A stretch of DNA of 11,407 nucleotides from Halieaceae bacterium (GTDB lineage: Bacteria > Pseudomonadota > Gammaproteobacteria > Pseudomonadales > Halieaceae): positions 1-11,407 of the forward strand of contig QXYP01000133.1 in NCBI GenBank assembly GCA_009886815.1, read 5' to 3'. The notes beneath the pieces are model-generated. The model made no database searches. It saw only the letters and a program-made list of their open reading frames with translations, and was not told the DNA's origin. Both the position numbers and the translations under genes were made by a program. Below, piece after piece: positions 1 to 7,019 of the stretch (within the stretch, counting starts at the first letter, position 1; every line of letters starts with the position of its first letter).

Positions 1-17
1 ATTAATACTTCGCTCAT
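1..17 (-). CDS. Possible start of coaX (type III pantothenate kinase), 5' fragment only
   Basis: On the minus strand an ATG at 17-15 overlaps the TGA stop of the birA-like gene (16-14) in an ATGA arrangement. It opens a frame that runs off the window and reads M-S-E-V-L. Many gammaproteobacteria have birA followed directly by coaX, and type III pantothenate kinases begin with a short hydrophobic strand leading to an ATP-binding motif. Five residues cannot prove identity, so coaX is inference from context. A weak purine-rich stretch (AAGAG) just upstream, inside the birA end, could serve for ribosome binding, and translational coupling is likely if the gene is real. Confidence 0.3.
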
Positions 18-841
18 AGCTCTTGGCTGCGCAACATTGACGCCTCCCCCGATTGCACCACGACTAACCCATCCCTGGTGGCCACCTGCAGCGCACCCGA
101 GACGTCTACGCCCTCTGCTCGACCAGAAATAGCATGACCGCCTTGCTGGACACTAATTTGATGACCGGCCATGAGATCTCTGCGAGCCCAACAACTTTGC
201 CACTGGCTGAAGGCGCCCACCTGCCAGCTCGACAGCAGGGGCACCAAAGCCTCCAGCAGTCGTCCAGCGAGTTCATTTCGCACTACCGGGATATTGGTAT
301 GGGAGCCTAAATCAGTCCAGGGTTGGTCAATGTCAGTACCTCCCGATTCTGACATTGCAACGTTGAGCCCTACCCCCACAACAATAATCCAGTCCTGATT
401 CGCCGACTGCACCAAATCAATCAATACACCGCCGCATTTTTTTCCTCCCAAGTACAGATCATTGGGCCATTTAAGCTTTAGGTCCAAGGCCAAATCACCT
501 TCTAACCCCTCGGCAATAGCGCAGCCCACGGCAAGGCTGAGTCCCGCCAGCTCAAGGGGCTCCAGATCGGTTCGCCAACCCAAAGACATATAAATATTGC
601 TTTTCGGGGGGCTCACCCAAGGGCGGCCAAGCCTGCCTCGACCCGCCGTTTGTGCTTCTGCGAACAAGGCCAAACCGTGAATATCCTCCGATACAGCCCG
701 CCGTTTTAAGGCCGCATTGGTGGAATCTATCTCCGGCTCCACCTCAATACGTAGCTCACTAGCCGGCGAACCTGCCATGTTTGCACGTATGGCCTCATTA
801 GATAGCCCATTACTCTTAACAATTTGGGGGGTATCAACCAT
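14..841 (-). CDS. birA: Biotin--[acetyl-CoA-carboxylase] ligase, catalytic type without HTH domain
   Basis: This cytoplasmic enzyme activates biotin as biotinyl-5'-AMP and transfers it to the biotin carrier protein of acetyl-CoA carboxylase. In 275 residues it shows a biotin/lipoate-ligase domain: an IDSTN strand at about 38-42, the adenylate-binding GRGRLGRPW loop at 67-75, KWPND at 124-128, and the biotin-contacting lysine in KKCGG (K135). A C-terminal SH3-like domain follows, roughly from 225 to the end. E. coli BirA has 321 residues and an N-terminal winged helix of about 60. Here only about 30 residues precede the catalytic domain, and an in-frame stop at 856-854 rules out a longer start. 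The ATG at 841 is chosen over a TTG at 844 because GGAG lies five bases upstream of the ATG. The protein should therefore be a ligase and not the classical biotin repressor. Confidence 0.93.
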   Translation of the reverse strand: MVDTPQIVKSNGLSNEAIRANMAGSPASELRIEVEPEIDSTNAALKRRAVSEDIHGLALFAEAQTAGRGRLGRPWVSPPKSNIYMSLGWRTDLEPLELAGLSLAVGCAIAEGLEGDLALDLKLKWPNDLYLGGKKCGGVLIDLVQSANQDWIIVVGVGLNVAMSESGGTDIDQPWTDLGSHTNIPVVRNELAGRLLEALVPLLSSWQVGAFSQWQSCWARRDLMAGHQISVQQGGHAISGRAEGVDVSGALQVATRDGLVVVQSGEASMLRSQEL

Positions 842-846
842 CAAAA

Positions 847-850
847 CTCC
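847..850 (-). promoter_or_regulatory. Ribosome binding site of the birA-like gene
   Basis: GGAG on the minus strand lies five bases before the ATG at 841. It lies only two bases before the alternative TTG at 844, so it favours the ATG. Confidence 0.55.
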
Positions 851-902
851 ACTTCAACATTGATCACTGACTGCAGGCCCAACTCAGTCTAAGCTATACC
901 CC

Positions 903-1289
903 ATGCACAAGGCCAAATTACACACAGACAAAACCCCACCGCCAGCAAGCGCTGGCGAGAAGCCCGCCGCCATCGACTTGGGGTTCGGTCGAGTATCGCG
1001 CCACTGCGCCACCGCCCTCGCGATTCTGGCCGGTTGCTTAGCCGTAGCGAATCTTTGGTTGGTACCCCTGACGGGCGCCAGTCTGTTGGAAGCCGGCCGT
1101 GGCGTGATTTTATTGCTGCTGGGTATCGGGTTAATGGGCACCGCAAAACTTAGCCTATTCTTAACATTATTAGTCGCAACCGCGGGGCTCGATATCTTCA
1201 TTGAAAGACCCGATATTCCCGCGATCATGTCCGTCATAGAGGTTTGCCTCATTTCTACCGCGGCTTTTGCACTCGTAACCTCGCGATGA
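903..1289 (+). CDS. Small membrane protein of unknown function, probably four transmembrane helices
   Basis: I do not recognise this 128-residue protein. The first 30 or so residues are polar and proline-rich. Four hydrophobic segments follow, at roughly 36-54, 66-79, 80-97 and 106-125, so it is probably an inner-membrane protein. It lies 18 bases upstream of the KefC-type antiporter gene on the same strand, which suggests co-transcription and perhaps a supporting role, but no known Kef ancillary protein (KefF/KefG are soluble quinone oxidoreductases) looks like this. No good Shine-Dalgarno precedes the ATG, and only 61 bases separate it from the divergent birA start, so the true start is uncertain. 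A competing minus-strand frame over the same bases (884-1336) has no recognisable domain, while the plus frame has clear membrane-protein composition. Confidence 0.6.
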   Translation: MHKAKLHTDKTPPPASAGEKPAAIDLGFGRVSRHCATALAILAGCLAVANLWLVPLTGASLLEAGRGVILLLLGIGLMGTAKLSLFLTLLVATAGLDIFIERPDIPAIMSVIEVCLISTAAFALVTSR

Positions 1290-1307
1290 CTGGGATCGTG
1301 ACCTGCC

Positions 1308-2879
1308 ATGGCTGATTTTTCACAAGCGCTCATCATTTTAATCGCCCTTCTCTGCGGTTTGGCCAGCCGGGCGGTGGGCCTACCGGCGCTAATTGGTTAT
1401 CTCGCCGCAGGTTTCGCCCTGCATGAAATCGGCATCACCGCTGGCAGCTGGCTAGAACAGCTGGCTGACTTAGGAATTACGCTGCTGCTGTTTAGCATAG
1501 GCCTCAAATTAGACATTAGGGCACTTCTGAAGCTTAACGTGTGGGGTACAACCCTCGTGCACATGGTGATCTCTCAGTCGGTTTTACTCCTACTGCTGAT
1601 AGGACTCATGAAAGCCCTCCCGGCACTGGATCTCACGATGGCTGGCGCCGCCGTCATTGCCTTTGCACTCACCTTCTCAAGTACCGTATTTGTGATTCAA
1701 ACCCTTCAGGAGCGCGGCGAACTGCAATCTAGTCAGGCTGTTCTCGCCATTGGCATATTAATTGTTCAGGATTTGGTGGCCGTAGGCTTTTTAGCCGTGG
1801 CCGCGGGAAAGGTACCCAGCATTTATGCTTTAGCACTACTGATCATCATTCCAGCAAGACCACTCATCCTCAAACTACTGTCGCTAAGCGGCTACGGCGA
1901 ATTACTCACGCTGCTGGGATTGGCGTTGGCCATTGGTGCTGCTGAAGTATCGGAGCTTGTGGGGCTAAAAGGCGACCTCGGCGCGTTACTCATGGGCGCC
2001 CTATTGGCCGGTAAAGATAAAACAAAGGCACTTGCAACAAACCTCATTCAACTAAAGGATCTATTTTTAGTGGGGTTTTTCCTATCTATTGGCCTGGGGG
2101 GCTGGCCGCCAGCATTACTCATTGGCGTAGCCATTGTTTTAGGCCTGGCCTCGGTCGCCAAGCCTTTACTTTACTTCTTCCTCATGACGCGCCTGCACAC
2201 CGCACCAAGACAAGCCGTGCTGGCCTCGAGCGTTCTGTCCAGTCACAGTGAGTTTGGGCTTATCGTTATCTCAATAGCCGCAGGCTTGGGTTGGGTTGCC
2301 CCAGTCTGGAGTTCGACGCTTTCGATTGCGCTCGCGATTAGTTTTTTACTGGCTGCGCCAATGAGTAAAGCGTCACACAGTTTTTACAGAAAACACCGCG
2401 ATCAACTTCTCGCCCATAGGTCAGTTCAGTTATTGGACACCTATGAACGGACCGACAACATTAATACCGTTATTTTAGGCATGGGCCGGGTAGGCACCGG
2501 CGCCTATGAGGCGCTAGCCCCTCGCTTAGGTGAAGAAGTATTGGGCATTGAAGCCTCGCTGGAGAAGGTCAGTCATCACCAAAAAGAGCAGCGACGGGTT
2601 ATATGCGCCGATGCTTCCGATCCCGATTTTTGGGTACGCATAAAGCTTCCCGAGGTACAGCTCATTATGCTCGCTCTCACTAATCATCCTGAAAATATGT
2701 TGGTGGCAAAACTCATTCGGTCAATGGGGTATTCCGGTGATATAGCGTCAGTAGTTCAGCATGAAGAACACTCGGAGCAATTGCAGGCCTTGGGTATTTC
2801 AGCGTTTAATCTTTATGGTCAAGCGGGTGCCGGATTTGCCGCCCACGCCCGAGACGTCATCGACTCGAGAGCGCGCTAA
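1308..2879 (+). CDS. CPA2-family monovalent cation:proton antiporter, KefB/KefC-like, with RCK N-terminal domain
   Basis: This inner-membrane transporter should exchange K+ or Na+ for H+, contributing to pH and cation homeostasis or to protection from electrophiles. Its 523 residues split into a Na+/H+-exchanger domain with about twelve helices (residues 5-350) and a cytoplasmic Rossmann domain (about 386-500). Diagnostic features are the Q154-D155 pair in IVQDLVAVG, matching the QD ion-site motif of Kef proteins, and the TFSSTVF helix break at 122-128. The nucleotide-binding fold shows G-M-G-R-V-G at 391-396, an acidic E415 ending the second strand, and ADASDPDFW at 434-442. It is shorter than E. 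coli KefC (620) and shows no recognisable KefC-type regulatory tail, so glutathione gating cannot be claimed. Only a weak purine stretch precedes the ATG. The alkyltransferase gene follows three bases later. Confidence 0.9.
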   Translation: MADFSQALIILIALLCGLASRAVGLPALIGYLAAGFALHEIGITAGSWLEQLADLGITLLLFSIGLKLDIRALLKLNVWGTTLVHMVISQSVLLLLLIGLMKALPALDLTMAGAAVIAFALTFSSTVFVIQTLQERGELQSSQAVLAIGILIVQDLVAVGFLAVAAGKVPSIYALALLIIIPARPLILKLLSLSGYGELLTLLGLALAIGAAEVSELVGLKGDLGALLMGALLAGKDKTKALATNLIQLKDLFLVGFFLSIGLGGWPPALLIGVAIVLGLASVAKPLLYFFLMTRLHTAPRQAVLASSVLSSHSEFGLIVISIAAGLGWVAPVWSSTLSIALAISFLLAAPMSKASHSFYRKHRDQLLAHRSVQLLDTYERTDNINTVILGMGRVGTGAYEALAPRLGEEVLGIEASLEKVSHHQKEQRRVICADASDPDFWVRIKLPEVQLIMLALTNHPENMLVAKLIRSMGYSGDIASVVQHEEHSEQLQALGISAFNLYGQAGAGFAAHARDVIDSRAR

Positions 2880-2882
2880 GCC

Positions 2883-3368
2883 GTGCCTGAAACCCCACCC
2901 TATTCCTCCCAGATTGACAGTCCCTTGGGAGTTTTAAACATCATGGGAAGTGCTCAAGCTATCGAGGGTGTTGGTTGGATGACTCACGGAACTACCCAGA
3001 CAAATAGTGCCACCGAGTCATGTCCGCTCATTGACGAATGCGCAAACCAACTGCGGGCTTATTTCGATGGACGACTGACAAAATTTGATGTGCCGCTGGC
3101 GCCTGCTGGCACACCCTATCAGCGGCGCGTTTGGCAAGGCTTACAAGACATTCCCTATGGCCAAACCGTAAGTTACGGACAACTTTCCCAGGCGCTTCAG
3201 CCACCCTCAGGCCCAAGAGCGGTTGGCAGCGCTGTGGGGCGCAATCCTATTGCCCTATTGTTGCCTTGCCATCGCGTCATTGGTGGTCGCGGTGAGCTCA
3301 CGGGGTTTGCATGGGGGCTCGCCCACAAAGCGTGGCTGCTCTCCCATGAGGGTTCAATTCTATGTTGA
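2883..3368 (+). CDS. ogt: Methylated-DNA--protein-cysteine S-methyltransferase (O6-alkylguanine alkyltransferase)
   Basis: This suicide DNA-repair protein removes alkyl groups from O6-alkylguanine (and O4-alkylthymine) by transferring them to its own cysteine. Its 161 residues match single-domain Ogt/MGMT proteins. The active site is PCHRV at 128-132 with nucleophile C129 and H130, and the catalytic-network glutamate is E156 in WLLSHEG. The RAVGSAVGRNP stretch at 112-122 carries the probable arginine finger R112, and PYGQTVSYG at 91-99 is the usual helix-turn-helix entry. The start is a GTG three bases after the antiporter stop. An ATG at 2943 is in frame, but using it would remove the conserved N-terminal strand IDSPLGVL, so the GTG is preferred. 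It is probably translated by coupling to the antiporter gene. No Ada-type metal-binding N-terminal domain is present. Confidence 0.93.
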   Translation: MPETPPYSSQIDSPLGVLNIMGSAQAIEGVGWMTHGTTQTNSATESCPLIDECANQLRAYFDGRLTKFDVPLAPAGTPYQRRVWQGLQDIPYGQTVSYGQLSQALQPPSGPRAVGSAVGRNPIALLLPCHRVIGGRGELTGFAWGLAHKAWLLSHEGSILC

Positions 3369-3373
3369 GAGGG

Positions 3374-3595
3374 CTAGGCGTTAAGATCCGGAATCATTTC
3401 GTCTTTCGTGCGCTCAATCGCGTCTCGCAGCCTTAGCTTTTCTTTCTTGAGTCGCTGAATAAGCAATTGATTGTGATAGGGCTGTAGCTGCAATTCGTTA
3501 ATTTTCTGATCAAGTCCACGATGCTTAGACTGAAGCACCATGAGGCGCATAGCTGGGGTCATGTCATCATTTGCAGCATCGTTCTCGTTAGCCAT
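3374..3595 (-). CDS. DUF465 (YdcH-like) small coiled-coil protein
   Basis: This 73-residue charged protein carries the DUF465 pattern: HRGLDQKINEL followed by QRLKKEKLRLRDAIERTKDE, a helical hairpin or coiled coil across residues of about 25-65. DUF465 proteins are widespread small cytoplasmic proteins without an established biochemical role, so no function is claimed. The ATG at 3595 is chosen over a TTG at 3601 because AAGGA lies eight bases upstream of the ATG. The gene overlaps the 3' end of cysQ by eight bases, which indicates co-transcription with it. It ends five bases from the stop of the convergent alkyltransferase gene, leaving no room for a conventional intergenic terminator. Confidence 0.8.
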   Translation of the reverse strand: MANENDAANDDMTPAMRLMVLQSKHRGLDQKINELQLQPYHNQLLIQRLKKEKLRLRDAIERTKDEMIPDLNA

Positions 3596-4559
3596 TACCA
3601 AGGTCCTTTATAACGCTGGACGCATGCGTACCGCGCGACTCTTTGAATAAATTGTGCGCCCCTTCAAGCAGAGGAAGCCATGGCAATCCCGACGGCGCTG
3701 CGGCGACGAAATAGTCTACCAAAAGCGTGTCGCGATGATTATAGGCCATTGGCAGGCCGGTCTCGTTTAAAACTTGCCCGCCGGCCGCCCGAACTAGGGC
3801 ATCCCCTGCCGCAACATCCCATTCATAGCAGGGCGAGCTTCGGGGATAAATATCGGCGCGACCATCAACAAGTGCAAAGAACTTTAGGGCACTGCCTGCG
3901 TTTATGCGCTCCACAGGCAAATCCAAACCGGTTAGCAGCTTAGCCAGCGCGGCCACACGTTTGGGGCTGTGCCGTTGACTAGCCAACATGCGAATGTTTC
4001 TACCAGGACTCACGCTTGGGGCAAGGGTTGTTAGCTGACCAAAATTCTCACCCGAACAACACCAAAGCCCAGTCCCCGGTATGCCTAAATAACATCGGCT
4101 TTCTAAAGGCTGGGCAATAAAGCCCAAGACAGGCGTTTGATCGACGATAAGGGCAACGTTTACGGTGAATTCCCCGGTGCGGTCTAAAAACTCGCGTGTG
4201 CCATCTAAAGGATCGACCATCCAGCAGATCCGCCAGTTGTGGCGCTCTCGTATTTCTTCAGTGGTAGATTCTTCAGATAGAAAGGGGATGTCAGGCGTCA
4301 GTTTTGCTAACCCTTGGGCAAGTTCGGCATGAGCGCTGCGATCGGCGGTTGTTACCGGACTTCGGTCGGCCTTTTGGTCTATCGCTACGGAGTCAGCGTG
4401 CTGGTAGTAGCCCACCAAGGATTCTGATGTGCGAGCCAACAACGACAACAAATTTGTTATCAAATCTGCCGGTAAAGGGTCATGGCCCACTGGCAGCATC
4501 GGTGGCCCGGGGATCGCGTGTTTTAATATCTCCATCGAATAAGAGGGTAACATTGCCAT
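3588..4559 (-). CDS. cysQ: 3'(2'),5'-bisphosphate nucleotidase CysQ
   Basis: This inositol-monophosphatase-family enzyme hydrolyses 3'-phosphoadenosine 5'-phosphate to AMP and phosphate, clearing the by-product of sulfate assimilation. Counted from the longest start, the metal-binding motifs are intact: SEES at 95-98 (E96, E97), WMVDPLDGTREF at 113-124 (D116, D119) and EWDVAAGDALV at 246-256 (D248). The GEFTVNVALI stretch that follows the metal site is typical of CysQ and less so of SuhB. At 323 residues it exceeds the usual 250-275, because about 30 residues precede the first family helix and about 30 follow the core. In-frame ATGs at 4553, 4535 and 4499 are all possible starts and none has a clear Shine-Dalgarno. 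The longest start would overlap the divergent yrfG start codon. The shorter ones would open a small promoter space and are plausible. Confidence 0.9.
   Translation of the reverse strand: MAMLPSYSMEILKHAIPGPPMLPVGHDPLPADLITNLLSLLARTSESLVGYYQHADSVAIDQKADRSPVTTADRSAHAELAQGLAKLTPDIPFLSEESTTEEIRERHNWRICWMVDPLDGTREFLDRTGEFTVNVALIVDQTPVLGFIAQPLESRCYLGIPGTGLWCCSGENFGQLTTLAPSVSPGRNIRMLASQRHSPKRVAALAKLLTGLDLPVERINAGSALKFFALVDGRADIYPRSSPCYEWDVAAGDALVRAAGGQVLNETGLPMAYNHRDTLLVDYFVAAAPSGLPWLPLLEGAHNLFKESRGTHASSVIKDLGNG
3604..3608 (-). promoter_or_regulatory. Ribosome binding site of the DUF465 gene
   Basis: AAGGA on the minus strand lies eight bases before the ATG at 3595, inside the end of cysQ. It fixes the start at that ATG, because the TTG at 3601 would sit only two bases away. 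Confidence 0.6.
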
Positions 4560-5265
4560 GGCACTGAGTGTGCATCACGATAAATCTGTTCTGGGCGTGG
4601 ACTGGTCAAAAATTGATACCGTGCTGCTCGATATGGACGGCACTTTGCTAGATCTTCGCTTCGACACCCAATTTTGGACCGAAACGGTGCCAGCCACCTA
4701 CGCCCAAACCCAAGGCATCGATCTGGAGGCGGCGCAAGCCTACCTCAATCCCATCCATGCCAGAGAAAGTGGGCATCTCAATTGGTACTGCCTCGATTTC
4801 TGGTCAAAAATCGTTGGCTTCGATATTGCGCAGCTGAAGCAACAGCATGCCGCCAATATTAGTTGGCGACCGGAAGCTGAAAATTTTCTGCGCAGGCTGC
4901 GAGCGAGTCACTGCGAGGTGGTATTGATCACCAATGCGCACCCAGACACCTTGCGTATTAAACTGCAGCAAATACGCCTTGAACCGTTACTCGATAAAGT
5001 TTTTACCTCGCATAGCTTCAGTGCACCCAAGGAATACCAGATATTTTGGCAAAAGCTGCAGGCTGCAAGTGCCTTTGACCCAAAGCGAACGGTGTTTATT
5101 GACGACTCAGAGTCAGTTTTAGCGTCAGCTGAGACCTATGGGGTCGCGCACTTGATTACACTGCGGCAACCGGACAGCAGCCAACCTGAGCGCACCCAAA
5201 CACGCTACCCAGCCGTGCTGCACTTCGACGAGCTATTTGAGGGATTACCACATTTTGACGGATAA
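4558..5265 (+). CDS. yrfG: GMP/IMP nucleotidase YrfG, HAD superfamily
   Basis: This HAD phosphatase dephosphorylates purine nucleoside 5'-monophosphates (GMP, IMP) in the E. coli homologue. Over 235 residues the HAD motifs are in order: motif I DMDGT at 25-29 with nucleophile D25 and acid/base D27, motif II T125-N126, motif III K158 (SAPKEY), and motif IV DDSES with D182/D183. Cap residues such as LNWYCLDFW at 74-82 closely match E. coli YrfG. The following gene is hslR, the same adjacency as in E. coli. The ATG at 4558 has AAGAGGG ten bases upstream, slightly distant. GTG codons at 4567 and 4597 would shorten the N-terminus toward the E. coli length. hslO, which follows hslR in E. coli, is absent here. 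Confidence 0.92.
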   Translation: MALSVHHDKSVLGVDWSKIDTVLLDMDGTLLDLRFDTQFWTETVPATYAQTQGIDLEAAQAYLNPIHARESGHLNWYCLDFWSKIVGFDIAQLKQQHAANISWRPEAENFLRRLRASHCEVVLITNAHPDTLRIKLQQIRLEPLLDKVFTSHSFSAPKEYQIFWQKLQAASAFDPKRTVFIDDSESVLASAETYGVAHLITLRQPDSSQPERTQTRYPAVLHFDELFEGLPHFDG

Positions 5266-5674
5266 GCTGAACAAACTCGCCAAAGTACGGGTCGATAAAT
5301 GGCTCTGGGCTGCTCGATTTTTTAAAACCCGCAGTCTCGCCAAAGCCGCCATCGAAGGCGGTAAAGTCCAGCTTGATGGGCAACGCGTTAAAGTCAGTCG
5401 GGAAATTACCACCGGCGATCGACTGACCATACGCCAGGGATGGGATGAGAAAAGCATCACCATAGTAGCCCTGAGCGACCAAAGAGGTCCCGCCACAACA
5501 GCTCAAGCACTGTATGAGGAGTCTGAAGAAAGTATTGCGCGTCGTGAGAGAGAAACTCTCCTGCGTCGCGCTGCGGGAGGCTTAAATAAACCCAATCATC
5601 GGCCAGATAAACATGAGCGAAAACAAATCAGTCGGTTGCGTCGCGATGGGGGCCCTAACCCTGAAGGTGACTAA
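5255..5674 (+). CDS. hslR: Ribosome-associated heat shock protein Hsp15
   Basis: Hsp15 binds stalled 50S subunits that carry peptidyl-tRNA and helps recycle them after heat shock. The S4 RNA-binding domain spans about residues 11-60, with VDKWLWAARFFKTRSLA and EGGKVQLDGQ as the family signature. A basic C-terminal tail follows (RRPASE-like GPATTAQALYEESEES, then RPDKHERKQISRLRR). With 139 residues it compares well with 133 in E. coli. The frame has no ATG near its beginning. The TTG at 5255 is preferred because GAGGGA ends ten bases upstream, while a TTG at 5237 has no comparable site. The start overlaps the yrfG stop by 11 bases, suggesting coupled translation. Its TAA overlaps the stop of the convergent diguanylate cyclase gene. 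Confidence 0.9.
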   Translation: MTDKLNKLAKVRVDKWLWAARFFKTRSLAKAAIEGGKVQLDGQRVKVSREITTGDRLTIRQGWDEKSITIVALSDQRGPATTAQALYEESEESIARRERETLLRRAAGGLNKPNHRPDKHERKQISRLRRDGGPNPEGD

Positions 5675-6882
5675 GACCTGAACGGTGACAGCGTGACGGT
5701 ATTACGGCCGCCTTCCTTGCTGGAATAAAGCGCCTTATCCGCCGCTTCAAGAAGTTGCTTAAATTCGGTGGTCATAGAAGGAATGCAAGCGACGACGCCT
5801 TGAGACACGGTGACTACTGAACCTGAAGGAGACGCGGAATGCTCAATTTCTAGCGCCATAATTCGAGTTCGTATTCTCTCACCCGCAACCAAGGCATCCG
5901 CCTGATTTGCCCCTGGCAATAACAGCAGGAATTCTTCGCCACCCATACGAATTGCCAATTCTCCGGCTCGCGCCGTGACAGAACGCAAGACCCCCGCGAT
6001 ACGCTTTAAGACGTCATCGCCTGCAGGGTGACCGTACGTATCGTTGTACGCTTTAAAGTGATCAACATCGACCATAATGACGGCAATCGAGCTGCCGCCA
6101 CGTTGCGCACGACTAACCTCCGTATCGAAAGCCCTGTCGGCCCCCCGTCGATTGCGAAGACCCGTTAGCTCGTCGAGCTTAGCAAGATCAGCGAGTTGTT
6201 TTCTGGCTTCCTGAAGCTGGATGTTTTTAGCCCGCAAAGTCTCTGAGAATCCGGCCATATCTTTCGCCATGGCTTCACGTTCAAGCCCCGATTCAACCAT
6301 CTGACTGAAAGATCGACTGATGCCATAGCTCAAAACAGCCATGAGAATAGCAAGGCCCCAAAGCACCGCAGCTAAAATAAGATTAAAAGGTCGCTCGTCA
6401 GCGGTCCATGCCAGCCAACAGGCAACCGGTATCAACGAAGAGCAAAGCCACACCAGATAAAACTCTCGAACGACTGCCGTCGCGGCCACCGTAGCGACCG
6501 TTATGATCACCATGATCATAATCAGCGCATACATCACTTCGTCGGATAGGTATTCGCCCATCCAAATAATCGTTGCTGACCAAGCGAAACCGCCGATCAG
6601 CGCAGAAACAAGCAACTCCCGGAGTACCGGCCCCACCGCCGTTATATGGCGCTGGCTCTCCAGTGCCTGGCTCATGTGGAAGGCCTGAATGAAAGATAAA
6701 ATCAGCATGCCAACACCCCAAGCCGGGGTTGGCAGTGGCACAGACTGGTACCACAGTAAAAACATGCCACCACAAACACCCAGCATTTGCGCGCCGGCCA
6801 AAACATAACGTGTCGTTTGAAGCTGAAAGCCCAGCTTTGCCGACAACGCTTCGCCTTTGGAAATTTTTCTTTGATACAGCAT
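5671..6882 (-). CDS. Membrane-anchored GGDEF diguanylate cyclase
   Basis: This protein is predicted to make cyclic di-GMP from two GTP. The N-terminal half holds about six hydrophobic helices (roughly 27-44, 54-70, 88-108, 115-137, 140-158, 166-186) that match no sensor domain I can name. A helical, probably coiled-coil linker (195-235) leads to a complete GGDEF domain from about 236 to 398. Visible active-site elements are D272 in VDVDHFK, N280/D281, H285, D289 and the signature GGEEF at 314-318. The inhibitory-site position five residues before the signature reads R305-A-G-E308 instead of RxxD, so product inhibition may be altered. There is no EAL domain. The ATG at 6882 has AGG four bases upstream. 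Its input signal is unknown. Confidence 0.93.
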   Translation of the reverse strand: MLYQRKISKGEALSAKLGFQLQTTRYVLAGAQMLGVCGGMFLLWYQSVPLPTPAWGVGMLILSFIQAFHMSQALESQRHITAVGPVLRELLVSALIGGFAWSATIIWMGEYLSDEVMYALIMIMVIITVATVAATAVVREFYLVWLCSSLIPVACWLAWTADERPFNLILAAVLWGLAILMAVLSYGISRSFSQMVESGLEREAMAKDMAGFSETLRAKNIQLQEARKQLADLAKLDELTGLRNRRGADRAFDTEVSRAQRGGSSIAVIMVDVDHFKAYNDTYGHPAGDDVLKRIAGVLRSVTARAGELAIRMGGEEFLLLLPGANQADALVAGERIRTRIMALEIEHSASPSGSVVTVSQGVVACIPSMTTEFKQLLEAADKALYSSKEGGRNTVTLSPFRS

Positions 6883-7019
6883 ATCGCCTATCTTTGGCTG
6901 GGACCGCCCAAAACTTTAGCGCAGGTCCGCACATTAATCTAAAATAAATGGCAGAATTAACCCATTATTAGTGTTTTTTTATCGCTATTCGGGCCTAATT
7001 GGAGGATCACAGGGGGCGT
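6883..7019 (+). promoter_or_regulatory. Divergent intergenic region, probable promoters for the cyclase and the SGNH-dxs cluster
   Basis: This 137-base stretch is the longest gene-free piece of the window and is AT-rich in its centre (about 6931-6990). It must hold the start signals for the leftward cyclase, and it is the only intergenic space available for a promoter of the rightward SGNH-like/dxs/xseB/ispA run. A TAAAAT at 6940-6945 could be a -10 hexamer for the rightward direction, but no well-spaced -35 is evident, so no specific promoter is claimed. GGACC at 6901-6905 and GGTCC at 6924-6928 form a short inverted repeat that could be an operator or chance. Confidence 0.35.

Noticed and set aside
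866..888. ACTGA...TCAGT inverted repeat in the birA divergent spacer
   Set aside because: Five-base arms and no T-run. It is not distinguishable from chance and does not match a BirA operator.
884..1336. A 150-codon open frame on the minus strand opposite the small membrane protein
   Set aside because: Its composition is low-complexity and polar with no recognisable domain, and it overlaps the antiporter start. The plus-strand frame has clear transmembrane segments and operon context.
6901..6928. Inverted repeat GGACC...GGTCC in the cyclase/SGNH intergenic region
   Set aside because: Five-base arms with an 18-base spacer are too weak to call an operator or terminator. I mention it only within the intergenic region.
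6398..6934. A 178-codon minus-strand frame inside the cyclase gene and its upstream region
   Set aside because: It is a shadow of the cyclase in another frame. The cyclase has intact GGDEF motifs and membrane helices, and the shadow has no domain pattern.
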